64,000 nt of DNA from CAWBUW01 sp963792075 (GCA_963792075.1 CAWBUW010000002.1:682001-746000); one strand, 5' to 3'; positions 16,401-25,087 are shown, counted from the first letter of the stretch. The notes: generated from the letters alone by a model not told the origin. A program made the numbers and translations.

Positions 16401-17513
16401 ATGATGAAACGTTCAATCCTTCTTGTAACTGCGTTCTTGCTTTTTGCCGGCCTGGCCTGCAACCTCGGGGCTGCCCAACCCAAAGATGAGACCCGTGTGC
16501 AGCCTGAAACAAACCAAGCTGAGGAAAAGGCCGCATCCACGCCAGCCGAACCCACACAGGCCGGATCCGGACCGGCCAGCCCAACGCAAGAGGAACCCGA
16601 GGCGGTTGAGCCTACCCAGGCAAGCGAGCCAGGCGGAGCTAATTCGGACGTGGCTGCTCCAGGGGAACCGGTCAAGCTGGTCTTTATCCACCATTCTTCC
16701 GGCGAAAACTGGTTGAACGATGAACACGGCAAGCTGGGCCTGGCGTTGATGGAGAACAATTACTTTGTCAGCGATACCAATTATGGCTGGGGGCCAGATG
16801 GCATCGGCGACCGGACGGATATTGGCCAATTGTGGGACTGGTTTGCCGGGCCGGAGAGCGGGCGTTATATGGAGGCTGTAATCAACGAGAGCGGCCAGAA
16901 TTCAGCCTATACCCGCCTGGAAAACGATCCGGGCGGCGAAAATACCATTGTGATGTTCAAATCCTGCTTCCCAAACTCGGCGCTCAGCGGGAATCCGGGC
17001 GATGTTCCTACAGTGGGGGATAACCCGCTGCGGGGACAGGATGCAAGCTCCGAATTCCATACGGTGGCGAATGTCAAAGGCATCTACAATGACCTGTTGG
17101 CATATTTCGCCACCCGCCCCGACAAGCTGTTTGTGGTGATTACGGCTCCTCCCCTGGGTGATTTTGAAACCAACCCGGAACAGGCGGCGAACGCACGCGC
17201 CTTCAACCGCTGGTTGGTCGAGGAGTGGCGGCAGGGCTATCCCCTGCAAAACGTCGCCGTCTTCGATTTTTATAACGTATTGACCTCGAACGGCGGCAGC
17301 CCGGACACGAACGATGCCGGCGCGGAGAGCGGCAACCACCACCGCTATTGGAATGAAACGCTGCAGTACATCACGGACCAGGGCGGCAACGTCTCGGCTT
17401 ACGCGGCAGATGGCGATTCCCATCCCAACCCGGCAGGGAACCAGAAAGCCAGCGCAGAATTTTTGCCGCTGCTCAATGAAGTCTACGCCGTATGGTCGGC
17501 CAACCAGCACTGA
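16401..17513 (+). CDS. SGNH-hydrolase-like lipoprotein
   Basis: A 370-residue exported lipoprotein: signal helix MKRSILLVTAFLLFAGLAC with a lipobox ending at Cys ~20, then a ~70-residue Pro/Thr/Glu-rich tether, then a folded domain. The domain begins LVFIHHSSGENW, has a conserved-looking DSHPNPAGNQKAS near its end, and a NTIVMFKSCFPNS block in the middle; the D-x-H-P near the C-terminus resembles the catalytic Asp/His block of SGNH hydrolases, but the usual GDS motif is replaced by HHSSG. Location should be the outer face of the cytoplasmic membrane. Substrate unknown. Ribosome site AAGGAGG precedes the first ATG. Confidence 0.75.
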   Translation: MMKRSILLVTAFLLFAGLACNLGAAQPKDETRVQPETNQAEEKAASTPAEPTQAGSGPASPTQEEPEAVEPTQASEPGGANSDVAAPGEPVKLVFIHHSSGENWLNDEHGKLGLALMENNYFVSDTNYGWGPDGIGDRTDIGQLWDWFAGPESGRYMEAVINESGQNSAYTRLENDPGGENTIVMFKSCFPNSALSGNPGDVPTVGDNPLRGQDASSEFHTVANVKGIYNDLLAYFATRPDKLFVVITAPPLGDFETNPEQAANARAFNRWLVEEWRQGYPLQNVAVFDFYNVLTSNGGSPDTNDAGAESGNHHRYWNETLQYITDQGGNVSAYAADGDSHPNPAGNQKASAEFLPLLNEVYAVWSANQH

Positions 17514-17628
17514 GGTTATCTAAAGCAGGCGCGACCTCTGCTATAATCAAAAAAGACACTTGAGCAGGTGTTTTACATCGTTCTACGGCGGAATGCGCCT
17601 GCTCCTCACAATTCTTGGAGATTACACT

Positions 17629-18252
17629 ATGCCAACCGTTGGAGAATCGGTCCCGCGCGTGGACGCGCTGGGGAAAGTAACCGGTGAAGCGCTTTACCCG
17701 GGCGATATCAACCTGCCGGGCCAGGCGTATATGAAAATCTTATTTGCCAACCGCCCGCATGCCATCATCCGGTCTATCGATATAAGCGCCGCGGAAGCGC
17801 TGCCGGGGGTGTTGGCCGTCTTCACTGCCAGGGATGTGCCGGTGAACGAGTACGGGTTGATCATGCCAGACCAACCCGTGCTGTGCGGGCCAGGCTCGAG
17901 CAAACCGTTCGCAGACCGGGTGCGCTTCGCCGGCGACCAGGTGGCGTTGGTGGTCGCCGAGACAGAGGCGCTGGCGGCGCAGGCGCGCGACCTGATCCGG
18001 GTAGCGTATGAAGACCTGCCTGTTATCACCGACCCGGTCGCCGCAATGGAAGCCGGCGCGCTGCGGCTGCACCCGGAACGCGACTCGAATGTTTTTTGCC
18101 ATTACCGTATCCGCAAGGGCGACGCGGAGGAGGCTTTAAGCACGCGGACGTGGTTGTCGAAGGGGAGTACCATACGCCGGCCCAGGAGCACGCCTTTTTG
18201 CAGCCCGAGGCCGGGCTGGCTTACATCGATGAAGCGGGGCGGGTTACGGTGA
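17629..18252 (+). CDS. Xanthine dehydrogenase-type Mo-binding subunit, N-terminal fragment
   Basis: N-terminal part of a molybdenum hydroxylase large subunit, starting VPRVDALGKVTGEALYPGD, the usual opening of the family, with RFAGDQVALVVAET further on. Homology stops at IRKGDAEE; the next residues in this frame (ALSTRTWLSK) are out of frame, whereas GFKHADVVVEGEYHTP continues in the overlapping frame. One missing G in the GGAGGAGG tract at about 18129-18133 explains the break. The ATG at 17629 is preferred: CTTGGAG lies 8 bases upstream. Confidence 0.85.
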   Translation: MPTVGESVPRVDALGKVTGEALYPGDINLPGQAYMKILFANRPHAIIRSIDISAAEALPGVLAVFTARDVPVNEYGLIMPDQPVLCGPGSSKPFADRVRFAGDQVALVVAETEALAAQARDLIRVAYEDLPVITDPVAAMEAGALRLHPERDSNVFCHYRIRKGDAEEALSTRTWLSKGSTIRRPRSTPFCSPRPGWLTSMKRGGLR

Positions 18253-19862
18253 TGGTGGCAGGGCAGTGGACTCACGAAGACCAGGAGCAGATTGCGCACG
18301 CGCTGGGACTGCCGCCGGACCAGGTGCGGGTGATCTACCCGGCGATCGGCGGAGCCTTTGGCGGGCGTGAGGATATGTCGGTGCAGATCGTGCTGGCGCT
18401 GGCGGCCTGGCATATGCAGCAGCGCGGCATCTTGCGACCGGTGAAGATCATCTGGTCGCGCGAAGAATCGATCATCGGGCATCACAAGCGCCACCCGTAC
18501 ATCCTGCGAGCGCGCTGGGGAGCAACCAGAGATGGCAAGCTGGTCGCCGCAGACGTGGATGTGATCGCGGATGGCGGGGCGTACATGTATACCTCCACCA
18601 AGGTGCTGGGCAACGCGACCCTGATGTGCACCGGGCCGTACGAAATACCGAATGTGCGTGTGGATGGTTACGCGGTGTATACCAATAATATTCCTAACGG
18701 CGCTTTCCGCGGGTTCGGCGGGCCGCAGGGCGCTTTCGAAGCAGAGACCCAGATGAACCGCCTGGCGGAAGCGTTGGACATGGACCCGGTAGAGCTGCGC
18801 CTGAAGAATGTACTGCGCGAGGGGGCGCTGCTCTCCGTGGGCACGCCGCTGCCTAAAGGTGTGAGCATGGCGCAGGTGGTGGAGAAGTGCGCGCTGGAGA
18901 GCGGTTGGGCAGCAACGGCCCAGGGCTACCGGCGCGCAGCCGGTTCCCTGCACCTGGCGGGCGAGCCGAGCGCTGCGGCCCCACACCTGCGGCGCGGGGT
19001 GGGATTTGCCTGTGCGTTCAAGAACGTGGGGTTCTCGTTTGGCGCTCCGGAAAACTGCTGGGCCAGGATCGAGCTGCGCGGCGCGGATGAAATCGAGACG
19101 GCGATTGTTTACCACGCCGCGGCCGAAGTGGGCCAGGGCACGCACACGGTGATCGCGCAAATGGCGGCAGAAGCCCTCGGGCTGCCATTGGATAAGATAC
19201 AACTGGTCATGTCGGATACTGCACGGACCCCCAATTCTGGCTCAGTCTCGGCCTCGCGCATGACCTTCATGGCGGGAAACGCGGTGCGCGGCGCGGCCGA
19301 ACAGGCGCTGGCACGTTGGCTGGCTGAAGAACGCCCGGCAATCGCCGCTTACCAATACCGCCCCCCTGCCACCACGCCATATGATCCGCAGACGGGTAAG
19401 TGCGAGCCAAACTTTGCTTATGGCTACGTGGCCGAAGCTGCCGAGATCGAAGTGGACCTGGAGACAGGTGAAGCGCGCCTGGTAGACATGGTCTGCGCCG
19501 ATGACGTCGGAAAAGCGGTCAACCCGCAGCTTGTGCAGGGCCAGGTGGAAGGCGCGGTGGTGCAGGCGATGGGCTATGCCCTGATGGAAAATTTCATCCA
19601 GAAAGATGGCTACGTGCTCACGCGCCAACTGTCAACTTATTTGATCCCGACCGTGCTGGATGTGCCCGAGCGGGTACACTCGCTGATCCTGGAATACGCC
19701 GATCCCATCGGTCCCTTTGGGGCGCGCGGGATGGGCGAAATGCCTTATTTACCAGCCGCGCCGGCAATCATTGCCGCCATGCACGCCGCGACGGGCGTGT
19801 GGTTCCACGAATTCCCCCTCACCCCGGAACGCGTGCTGCGCGGGCTGGGGCGGATCCAATAA
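18096..19862 (+). CDS. Xanthine dehydrogenase-type Mo-binding subunit, main part
   Basis: The bulk of the large subunit; the genuine sequence begins at about 18132 (GFKHADVVVEG) and the first ~12 residues are an artefact of the frame. Signatures: HTPAQEHAFLQPEAG, the pterin-binding GGAFGGRED, substrate-pocket AFRGFGGPQGAFEAE, and the active-site region GARGMGE with the catalytic Glu near the C-terminus. It hydroxylates an N-heterocycle or aldehyde using water. The FAD and 2Fe-2S subunits are not next to it, which is unusual. It is followed at once by yqeB and yqeC, which marks it as a candidate selenium-dependent hydroxylase; the actual substrate is unknown. Confidence 0.88.
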   Translation: MPLPYPQGRRGGGFKHADVVVEGEYHTPAQEHAFLQPEAGLAYIDEAGRVTVMVAGQWTHEDQEQIAHALGLPPDQVRVIYPAIGGAFGGREDMSVQIVLALAAWHMQQRGILRPVKIIWSREESIIGHHKRHPYILRARWGATRDGKLVAADVDVIADGGAYMYTSTKVLGNATLMCTGPYEIPNVRVDGYAVYTNNIPNGAFRGFGGPQGAFEAETQMNRLAEALDMDPVELRLKNVLREGALLSVGTPLPKGVSMAQVVEKCALESGWAATAQGYRRAAGSLHLAGEPSAAAPHLRRGVGFACAFKNVGFSFGAPENCWARIELRGADEIETAIVYHAAAEVGQGTHTVIAQMAAEALGLPLDKIQLVMSDTARTPNSGSVSASRMTFMAGNAVRGAAEQALARWLAEERPAIAAYQYRPPATTPYDPQTGKCEPNFAYGYVAEAAEIEVDLETGEARLVDMVCADDVGKAVNPQLVQGQVEGAVVQAMGYALMENFIQKDGYVLTRQLSTYLIPTVLDVPERVHSLILEYADPIGPFGARGMGEMPYLPAAPAIIAAMHAATGVWFHEFPLTPERVLRGLGRIQ

Positions 19863-19881
19863 TCCTCCAGGGAGAAGCAGC

Positions 19882-20694
19882 GTGATCGTCTTAATCCGCG
19901 GTGGTGGAGACCTGGCGACGGGCGTGGCATTCCGCCTGCTGCGCGCAGGGCTGAAAGTGGTCATTACTGAGCTCCCCCAACCTTTGGCGGTGCGGCGCTC
20001 CGTCGCTTTTGCCCAGGCGGTTTTTTCCGGAGAGGTGACTGTTGAAGGCATCCAGGCGCGGCGCGTCGCGGATGCCACGGATACGCTGCGCGTGCTGCAG
20101 GTCCTGGCTAAAGGCCAGGTGCCTGTGTTGGTAGACCCGGCAGCCACAGCAGCGCTGACGATGCACCCGACGGTGATCGTCGATGCGCGCCTGATCAAGC
20201 AGCCGCCGGAACCGCTCAAACACCAGGCGCAGTTGTACATCGGCCTGGGGCCGGGTTTTGTGGCGGGTGAGAACTGCCATGCCGTTGTGGAAACCATGCG
20301 CGGCCACAGCCTGGGGCGAGTGATCTGGCGAGGCGCGGCAGAGGCGGATACAGGCGTGCCGGAAGCCGTGTCGGGCCTTCAGAAGGAGCGTGTGCTGCGC
20401 GCTCCCGCGGATGGCGTGTTCGCGGCTGTGGTTGAAATCGGGGCGCACCTGGAGCCGGGGCAGTTGATTGCCAGCATTGGGGAGGCGCAGGTCTGCGCTC
20501 CCTTCGCGGGGATGCTGCGGGGCCTGCTGCAGCCGGGCCTGGTAGCGCAGACCGGGCAGAAGATCGGCGACCTGGACCCTCGCGATGATCCGGCGCTGTG
20601 TACGCGCATCTCGGACAAGGCGCTGGCGGTGGGCGGGGGAGTCATGGAGGCCATCCTGAGCCGGGCAGAGCTGCGCCCCTTGTTATGGAAATAG
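19882..20694 (+). CDS. yqeB: Selenium-dependent molybdenum hydroxylase system protein YqeB
   Basis: A 270-residue member of the EF2563/YqeB family, whose genes track the labile-selenium form of molybdenum hydroxylases. It starts VIVLIRGGGDLATGVAFRL, with a Rossmann-like glycine motif, and contains GLGPGFVAGENCHAVVET in the middle and RAPADGVFAAVVEIG near the end, typical of the family. The exact chemistry is not established; a role in inserting selenium into the Mo cofactor is the usual hypothesis. GTG start with GGGAG upstream. It overlaps the next gene by 10 bases, so the pair is translationally coupled. Confidence 0.88.
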   Translation: MIVLIRGGGDLATGVAFRLLRAGLKVVITELPQPLAVRRSVAFAQAVFSGEVTVEGIQARRVADATDTLRVLQVLAKGQVPVLVDPAATAALTMHPTVIVDARLIKQPPEPLKHQAQLYIGLGPGFVAGENCHAVVETMRGHSLGRVIWRGAAEADTGVPEAVSGLQKERVLRAPADGVFAAVVEIGAHLEPGQLIASIGEAQVCAPFAGMLRGLLQPGLVAQTGQKIGDLDPRDDPALCTRISDKALAVGGGVMEAILSRAELRPLLWK

Positions 20695-21896
20695 ATCCCC
20701 TCGCTCTGGACCGTGCGCTGCGGGTGCAGCCGGATGCTTCTTGCGGCTGGCCCTGTGTGGCGCTGGTGGGGGCAGGAGGCAAAACCACTGCGCTGTTCCA
20801 ACTGGCGCGCGCGCTGGCCCAGAGGGCGGGTGGAGTCCTGGTGACCACGACCACCCACCTTGGGTTAGAGCAGGCCGCACAGGCCGGCCAGCATTTCCGG
20901 GTCGGGTCGGCCGCGGAGCTGGCTATGGGGTTGGAACGGCTGGAGGCGGGCGAGGTGATCTTATTCACCGGGCCGGCGCTGGCGGAAGAAGCGCGCCTGG
21001 GGGGGCTTTCCGAGGCGCTGGCTGGCCAGCTTGCACAGGCTGCGCGGCTGCGCGGCCTGCCGTTGTTGGTGGAGGCGGATGGCGCCCGGCGCAAGCCGCT
21101 GAAGGCTCCGGCCGCGCAGGAGCCGGCCATCCCGGACTGCGCCGAGTTGGTCGTGGTCTGTGCGGGTCTTTCCGGGTTGGGACAGCCCGTGGAAGAGAGC
21201 CGGGTGCACCGGGCGGAGATTTTTGCCAGGCTGGCAGGGCTGGCGCCGGGCGAAGGGGTCTCGCCGCAAGCCCTGGCGCGCGTGCTGGCGCACGCGCAGG
21301 GTGGCCTGAAAGGTATCCGGCCGGGCATGCGGCGGGCGCTCTTATTGAACCAGGCGGACACGCCCGCGCTGGAAGCGCAAGGCCGGCAGGTGGCAGAGCT
21401 GCTCCAGGGCGCGTATCCCAGCGTATTGGTTGCGGCCTTAGCCCAGGGGGGCGTGCGCCAGGTGTGGGAGCAAACCGCGGCGATTGTGCTGGCGGCCGGA
21501 GAAGCGCAGCGCTTTGGAAAACCGAAACAGCTCCTGGAGCTGGAAGGCCAGCCTTTGGTGCGGAGGGCGGCGCGCCTGGCTTTGTCTGCCGGGCTGGACC
21601 CGGTCATCGTCGTGACCGGTGCGTATAGCCACAAAATACAGCCGGCGCTTCAAGGGCTGCCCGTGCGGTTGGTGGAGAACCCCGCATGGGCGCAGGGACA
21701 GAGCAGCTCGCTGCAGGCCGGGCTGCGCAGCCTGGAAGCTGACTGCGGCGGGGCGATCTTCATGCTGGCGGACCAACCTTACGTCTCGGTAGACTTGCTC
21801 CGGGCGCTGGTAACGGCGCACGCACGGAGTCTCTCCCGATCGTGGCGCCGCGCGTGGGCGACCGGCGGGCTAACCCGGTTTTGTTCGACCGGGTGA
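20685..21896 (+). CDS. yqeC: YqeC-MocA fusion (frameshifted near the end)
   Basis: Residues ~1-230 are YqeC, the selenium-dependent hydroxylase accessory protein: P-loop VGAGGKTTALFQLA, TTTTHLG, and LVEADGARRKPLKAPA. Residues ~265-400 are a MocA-type nucleotidyltransferase (AAIVLAAGEAQRFGKPKQLL, NPAWAQGQSSSLQAG, MLADQPYVS) that makes molybdopterin cytosine dinucleotide. Fusion joins two steps that act on the same enzyme class. After VTAHARSLS the frame is lost; the next frame continues IVAPRVGDRRANPVLFDR. One missing C in TCTCCCGATC near 21838 would restore a 457-residue protein. Confidence 0.88.
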   Translation: MEIDPLALDRALRVQPDASCGWPCVALVGAGGKTTALFQLARALAQRAGGVLVTTTTHLGLEQAAQAGQHFRVGSAAELAMGLERLEAGEVILFTGPALAEEARLGGLSEALAGQLAQAARLRGLPLLVEADGARRKPLKAPAAQEPAIPDCAELVVVCAGLSGLGQPVEESRVHRAEIFARLAGLAPGEGVSPQALARVLAHAQGGLKGIRPGMRRALLLNQADTPALEAQGRQVAELLQGAYPSVLVAALAQGGVRQVWEQTAAIVLAAGEAQRFGKPKQLLELEGQPLVRRAARLALSAGLDPVIVVTGAYSHKIQPALQGLPVRLVENPAWAQGQSSSLQAGLRSLEADCGGAIFMLADQPYVSVDLLRALVTAHARSLSRSWRRAWATGGLTRFCSTG

Positions 21897-22057
21897 CATT
21901 TCCTGACCTGATGCAGCTTCAAGGAGATGTCGGCGGGCGGGCCGTGATTGCCTCGGGCCGCCACCGCGTCGAATGGCTGGACTGGTTGGACGCCTGGCTG
22001 TTGGAGGACATCGACACCCCAGAAGATTACGCCCGGCTGGCGGGAGGAAAACTGTGA
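21842..22057 (+). CDS. C-terminal remnant of the YqeC-MocA fusion
   Basis: Seventy residues that continue the MocA domain out of frame: APRVGDRRANPVLFDRVTF and WLLEDIDTPEDYARL, the latter being the standard MocA C-terminal motif. It is not an independent gene. The stop overlaps the GTG of the next gene (GTGA), showing that this was the natural end of the reading frame and that the break upstream is an indel. Confidence 0.8.
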   Translation: MAPRVGDRRANPVLFDRVTFPDLMQLQGDVGGRAVIASGRHRVEWLDWLDAWLLEDIDTPEDYARLAGGKL

Positions 22058-22647
22058 TCGGCGCGGTCGTGCTGGCAGGAGGGCATTCCCGCCGCATGGG
22101 ACAGCCCAAGATCAACCTGGCGTGGGGTGAGACCACCGTATTAGGCCAGATCGTCCAGGTCTTGGCTAAGACCCCGGTGGGGGAAATCGTCATCGTCACC
22201 GGGCCGGTTGCCGCCCTGCCTCAACCGGGCTGGGAGAGGCTGGCGCTGCGGCAGATTTCTATCTCGCAAGCGGAGCCCGGTGAGATGCTGGATACTTTCC
22301 AGATGGGATTGAAACAGATTTCGCCCCAGGCGGAGGCTGCGCTGGTGGTACTGGGGGACCAACCGCAGATCGAAGTGGACGTGGTGCGGGCGTTGCTCCG
22401 GGCTTTTGAAGCGGACCAGCCTGCTTTGCTCATCCCCAGTTACCGGCAGCGGCGCGGCCATCCCTGGCTGGTCCGGCAGGATTTGTTTGGCCAGCTATTT
22501 GCGCTGCGCGCGCCGTCTACGCTGCGTGATTTCCTGCAACAGCATGCAGGCCTGATCCGCTACCTGGTGGTGGATACGGAAAGCGTTCTGCAAGACCTGG
22601 ATACGCCCCAGGATTATGACCGCTTCCGGCCAGCCAGTAAGTCTTGA
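22054..22647 (+). CDS. mocA: MocA-type molybdenum cofactor nucleotidyltransferase, stand-alone
   Basis: A 197-residue single-domain nucleotidyltransferase: GAVVLAGGHSRRMGQPKINLAW at the start (nucleotide-binding loop), VVLGDQPQIEVD in the centre, and LQDLDTPQDYDRF at the C-terminus. It probably attaches CMP to molybdopterin. GTG start overlaps the previous stop and GGGAGG lies just upstream. It is the second such domain in this operon; the two may differ in nucleotide (CTP versus GTP) or one may act with the selenium proteins. Confidence 0.85.
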   Translation: MIGAVVLAGGHSRRMGQPKINLAWGETTVLGQIVQVLAKTPVGEIVIVTGPVAALPQPGWERLALRQISISQAEPGEMLDTFQMGLKQISPQAEAALVVLGDQPQIEVDVVRALLRAFEADQPALLIPSYRQRRGHPWLVRQDLFGQLFALRAPSTLRDFLQQHAGLIRYLVVDTESVLQDLDTPQDYDRFRPASKS

Positions 22648-22672
22648 CCAACTCCCCCCTAAAGTCCGCCCC

Positions 22673-22701
22673 TTGCTTTCTGGCTAATCTTGTGCTATGT
22701 T
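22673..22701 (+). promoter_or_regulatory. Putative sigma70-type promoter of the response regulator gene
   Basis: TTGCTT (22673-22678) and TATGTT (22696-22701) are spaced by 17 bases, with an extended -10 TGC directly before the hexamer. It lies 40 bases upstream of the GTG start at 22742, after the end of the mocA operon. Confidence 0.45.
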
Positions 22702-22741
22702 TGAGTTGATGGTGAAAAACAATCTTAATGGAGTATAACTT

Positions 22742-23140
22742 GTGGCGCCACAAACAATCCTGATCGTTGAAGATGAACCTGATACTGCTGAAATGTTCGC
22801 TGAAATGATGCGGCTGAACGGCTATCGGGTGATTAAGACCTATGGCGGCGCAGCGGCGATGACCCTGTTAGGACACGAGAAACCGGACGCAATGGTTTTG
22901 GACTTGATGATGCCGGATATTTCTGGGTTAGAAGTGCTGCGATACCTCCGCCGCGACCCGATGCTGATGCAAATCCCGGTGATCATTGTTTCCGCCAAAA
23001 GCATGCCAGCGGACGTTAAAAACGGTATGGATGCTGGTGCGACGACTTACCTGACAAAGCCGGTTTCGTACACGGATTTGCGCCAGGCGGTTGTACGAGC
23101 AATCGAAAATGCCGCACCACAAACCCCTGCAAACGCTTGA
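22742..23140 (+). CDS. Single-domain response regulator (CheY-like)
   Basis: A 132-residue receiver domain with nothing attached. The acidic pocket is in ILIVEDEPD, the phospho-acceptor Asp in MVLDLMMPD (~54), the Ser/Thr switch in IIVSAKS and the Lys in YLTKPVS. With no output domain it must act by protein contact; no histidine kinase is nearby. GTG start preceded by ATGGAG. It may form an operon with thpR, 41 bases downstream. Confidence 0.88.
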   Translation: MAPQTILIVEDEPDTAEMFAEMMRLNGYRVIKTYGGAAAMTLLGHEKPDAMVLDLMMPDISGLEVLRYLRRDPMLMQIPVIIVSAKSMPADVKNGMDAGATTYLTKPVSYTDLRQAVVRAIENAAPQTPANA

Positions 23141-23181
23141 TGTTCCAGGGTATTTTTCCGGACTGAGACCACGCACAGATT

Positions 23182-23772
23182 ATGCCGGTTATCCGTGCTT
23201 TCATTGCTATTGATCTGCCAGGCGATTTGCAGAAACGCCTGGAACAAGTTAGCGCCCGGTTGAAACAACGCGTGAACCGCTCGGCTGTTCGCTGGGTGCC
23301 GGCGAACAACCTTCACCTGACCCTGAAATTCTTGGGGGATGTGTCGGAAGCGAACCTGGATTTACTGAAAGAAGTGCTGCAATCCGTGGTCGCAGAACAC
23401 AGCAGTTTTGAGTTCAGTGTGGGTGGTCTGGGAGCATTCCCCACGATGCGCCGGCCCCGGGTGATCTGGGTGGGCATCGAGGCACCGCCAGAATTGACCG
23501 CCGTACAGAGCGCATTAGAGAACCGGCTGGCGCGGTTGGGATACTCCCCCGAAGAACGGCCATTTTCAGCCCATTTGACCCTGGGACGGGTGGCGCGGAC
23601 TGCGGATTCTCAAGATGTTCAAAAAATAGCAGATGGACTGCAAGCGATGAAAATTGGTTTTCTGGGCGCGGTGCAAGTGCACCATGTCCACCTATACCGC
23701 AGTGACCTGGAGCCGACCGGAGCGGAGTACACCTCCATCTTTTCGGCGGCTCTGGGTGAAAAACGCGATTAG
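23182..23772 (+). CDS. thpR: RNA 2',3'-cyclic phosphodiesterase
   Basis: A 196-residue 2H phosphoesterase (formerly LigT). The two catalytic histidine motifs, HLTLKFLG near residue 45 and HLTLGRV near 130, are intact and correctly spaced. It hydrolyses 2',3'-cyclic phosphates at RNA ends, probably in RNA repair or turnover. It begins MPVIRAFIAIDLP, the usual family opening. A stem-loop follows the stop. Confidence 0.9.
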   Translation: MPVIRAFIAIDLPGDLQKRLEQVSARLKQRVNRSAVRWVPANNLHLTLKFLGDVSEANLDLLKEVLQSVVAEHSSFEFSVGGLGAFPTMRRPRVIWVGIEAPPELTAVQSALENRLARLGYSPEERPFSAHLTLGRVARTADSQDVQKIADGLQAMKIGFLGAVQVHHVHLYRSDLEPTGAEYTSIFSAALGEKRD

Positions 23773-23783
23773 CTGGATCCTCT

Positions 23784-23823
23784 CTCAAACACCTGGGAAG
23801 CGGCTGCTCCTGAGGTGTTTGAG
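23784..23823 (+). terminator. 11-bp inverted repeat after thpR
   Basis: CTCAAACACCT (23784-23794) pairs with AGGTGTTTGAG (23813-23823) across an 18-base loop. It follows the thpR stop but lacks a strong T-run, so it may be an attenuator or weak terminator before rsfS. Confidence 0.4.
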
Positions 23824-23840
23824 TAAACTAAATTCTATTT

Positions 23841-24218
23841 GTGAGGTGCTATCTGAATACATCGGAACTAGCTCGAATGATCGTGGATGTGCTGGAAGAG
23901 AAAAAAGGGGAAAATATTCTCCTGCTGGATATCCGTGAGGTGTCGGTGATAGCCGATTATTTTGTGATCTGCTCAGGCACGAGCGATCGAATGATAAAAG
24001 CCCTGGCAGATGCTGTGGTAGAAAAAGTCCGCGAAGACCACATCGGGCGTGAAGGCCACACCCGGCTTAAAGGCCATCTTGAAGGAGAATCACGTGATGG
24101 CTGGGTATTGGTGGATTTTGGGGATGTGATTGTCCATTTGATGTCATCAGAACGGCGGAATTATTACCGCCTGGAAGAGCTGTGGTCGAACGCAAAAGTA
24201 GTGCTGCGCTTGCAATGA
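23841..24218 (+). CDS. rsfS: Ribosomal silencing factor RsfS
   Basis: A protein of about 125 residues that binds large-subunit protein uL14 and prevents subunit joining in starvation. Signatures: LLLDIREVSVIADYFVICSGTS, then GWVLVDFGDVIVHLM and RNYYRLEELW. The annotated GTG at 23841 gives the longest frame, but GAGGTG (23843-23848) would fit a start at the CTG at 23853, yielding NTSELARMIVD, the normal family beginning. The stop overlaps the ATG of the acetyltransferase (ATGA), implying coupling. Confidence 0.88.
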   Translation: MRCYLNTSELARMIVDVLEEKKGENILLLDIREVSVIADYFVICSGTSDRMIKALADAVVEKVREDHIGREGHTRLKGHLEGESRDGWVLVDFGDVIVHLMSSERRNYYRLEELWSNAKVVLRLQ

Positions 24219-25087
24219 TTCCTTTTTGGTCGTCTGAAAAAACGAAGTTCCAGGTACGCCCGGCAATTGAGGCCGATCGCCAGCACCTGGCGAGCTTGAT
24301 CCATTTTGAAACCCACGTTCACCGTCACCTGGATTGGCAGGCGCCGTTGGATTGGATTGGGCAGCAGCCTTTCCTGGTCGCGCTGAAGGGCGAAGATTTA
24401 GTGGCCGGGTTGTCTTGCCCGATGGATTTGCCAGGTGTAGCCTGGATCCGTTTGTTCGCCGTAGGGAACCGGGTAGAACCGCAGGAAGCCTGGGACGTGC
24501 TTTGGGAGCAAGCACGACTGGTCCTGGTTAACCAGCCAGGATGTGTGGTCGCGGCGATCCCATTGCAGACCTGGATGGTCGAGCTGTTAGAACGCAGTGG
24601 ATTTGTGCATGGGAACGACGTCATCATTTTGAAATGGGAATCGGGCATGCGCATGCCTGAGCCGCAAACGACAGGGATCACCATCCGGCCAATGCAGCCG
24701 GATGACCTGGATAGGGTGCAGGAAGTGGATGCCCTGGCTTTCCAGCCAATGTGGCAGAATTCGTACGAATCGCTGAAAATGGCGCATGTACAGGCCGCGG
24801 TAGCGACCGTGGCTTTAGACCCCAGCGGCATTGTGGGCTACCAGATCAGCACATCCAGCCAAATGGGAGGGCATATTGCCCGGTTGGCGGTGCTTCCACG
24901 CTACCAGGGGCGCAATATCGGTTATGCGTTGATATATGATGTGCTGCGCCAATTCGAACGGAGGCTGGTCTTCCGGGTGACGGTGAACACACAGCGTGAC
25001 AACCTGGTTTCTCAAAGCCTCTACTTGAAAGCAGGCTTCCACAGAACCGGTGAAAATTACCTGGTCTACCAGGATCAGATATCTTAG
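24215..25087 (+). CDS. Double GNAT N-acetyltransferase
   Basis: A 290-residue protein with two GNAT folds. The first (~1-140) is degenerate; the second (~155-290) begins TIRPMQPDDLDRVQEVD and has a clear acetyl-CoA loop, RLAVLPRYQGRNIGYAL, and the terminal LYLKAGFHRTGENYL. It could modify a protein or small molecule; the target is not predictable. It starts within the rsfS stop codon, so the two are expressed together. Confidence 0.8.
   Translation: MIPFWSSEKTKFQVRPAIEADRQHLASLIHFETHVHRHLDWQAPLDWIGQQPFLVALKGEDLVAGLSCPMDLPGVAWIRLFAVGNRVEPQEAWDVLWEQARLVLVNQPGCVVAAIPLQTWMVELLERSGFVHGNDVIILKWESGMRMPEPQTTGITIRPMQPDDLDRVQEVDALAFQPMWQNSYESLKMAHVQAAVATVALDPSGIVGYQISTSSQMGGHIARLAVLPRYQGRNIGYALIYDVLRQFERRLVFRVTVNTQRDNLVSQSLYLKAGFHRTGENYLVYQDQIS

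Noticed and set aside
24334..24531. Small frames inside the acetyltransferase gene
   Set aside because: Overlap a gene with clear GNAT motifs; no start signals.
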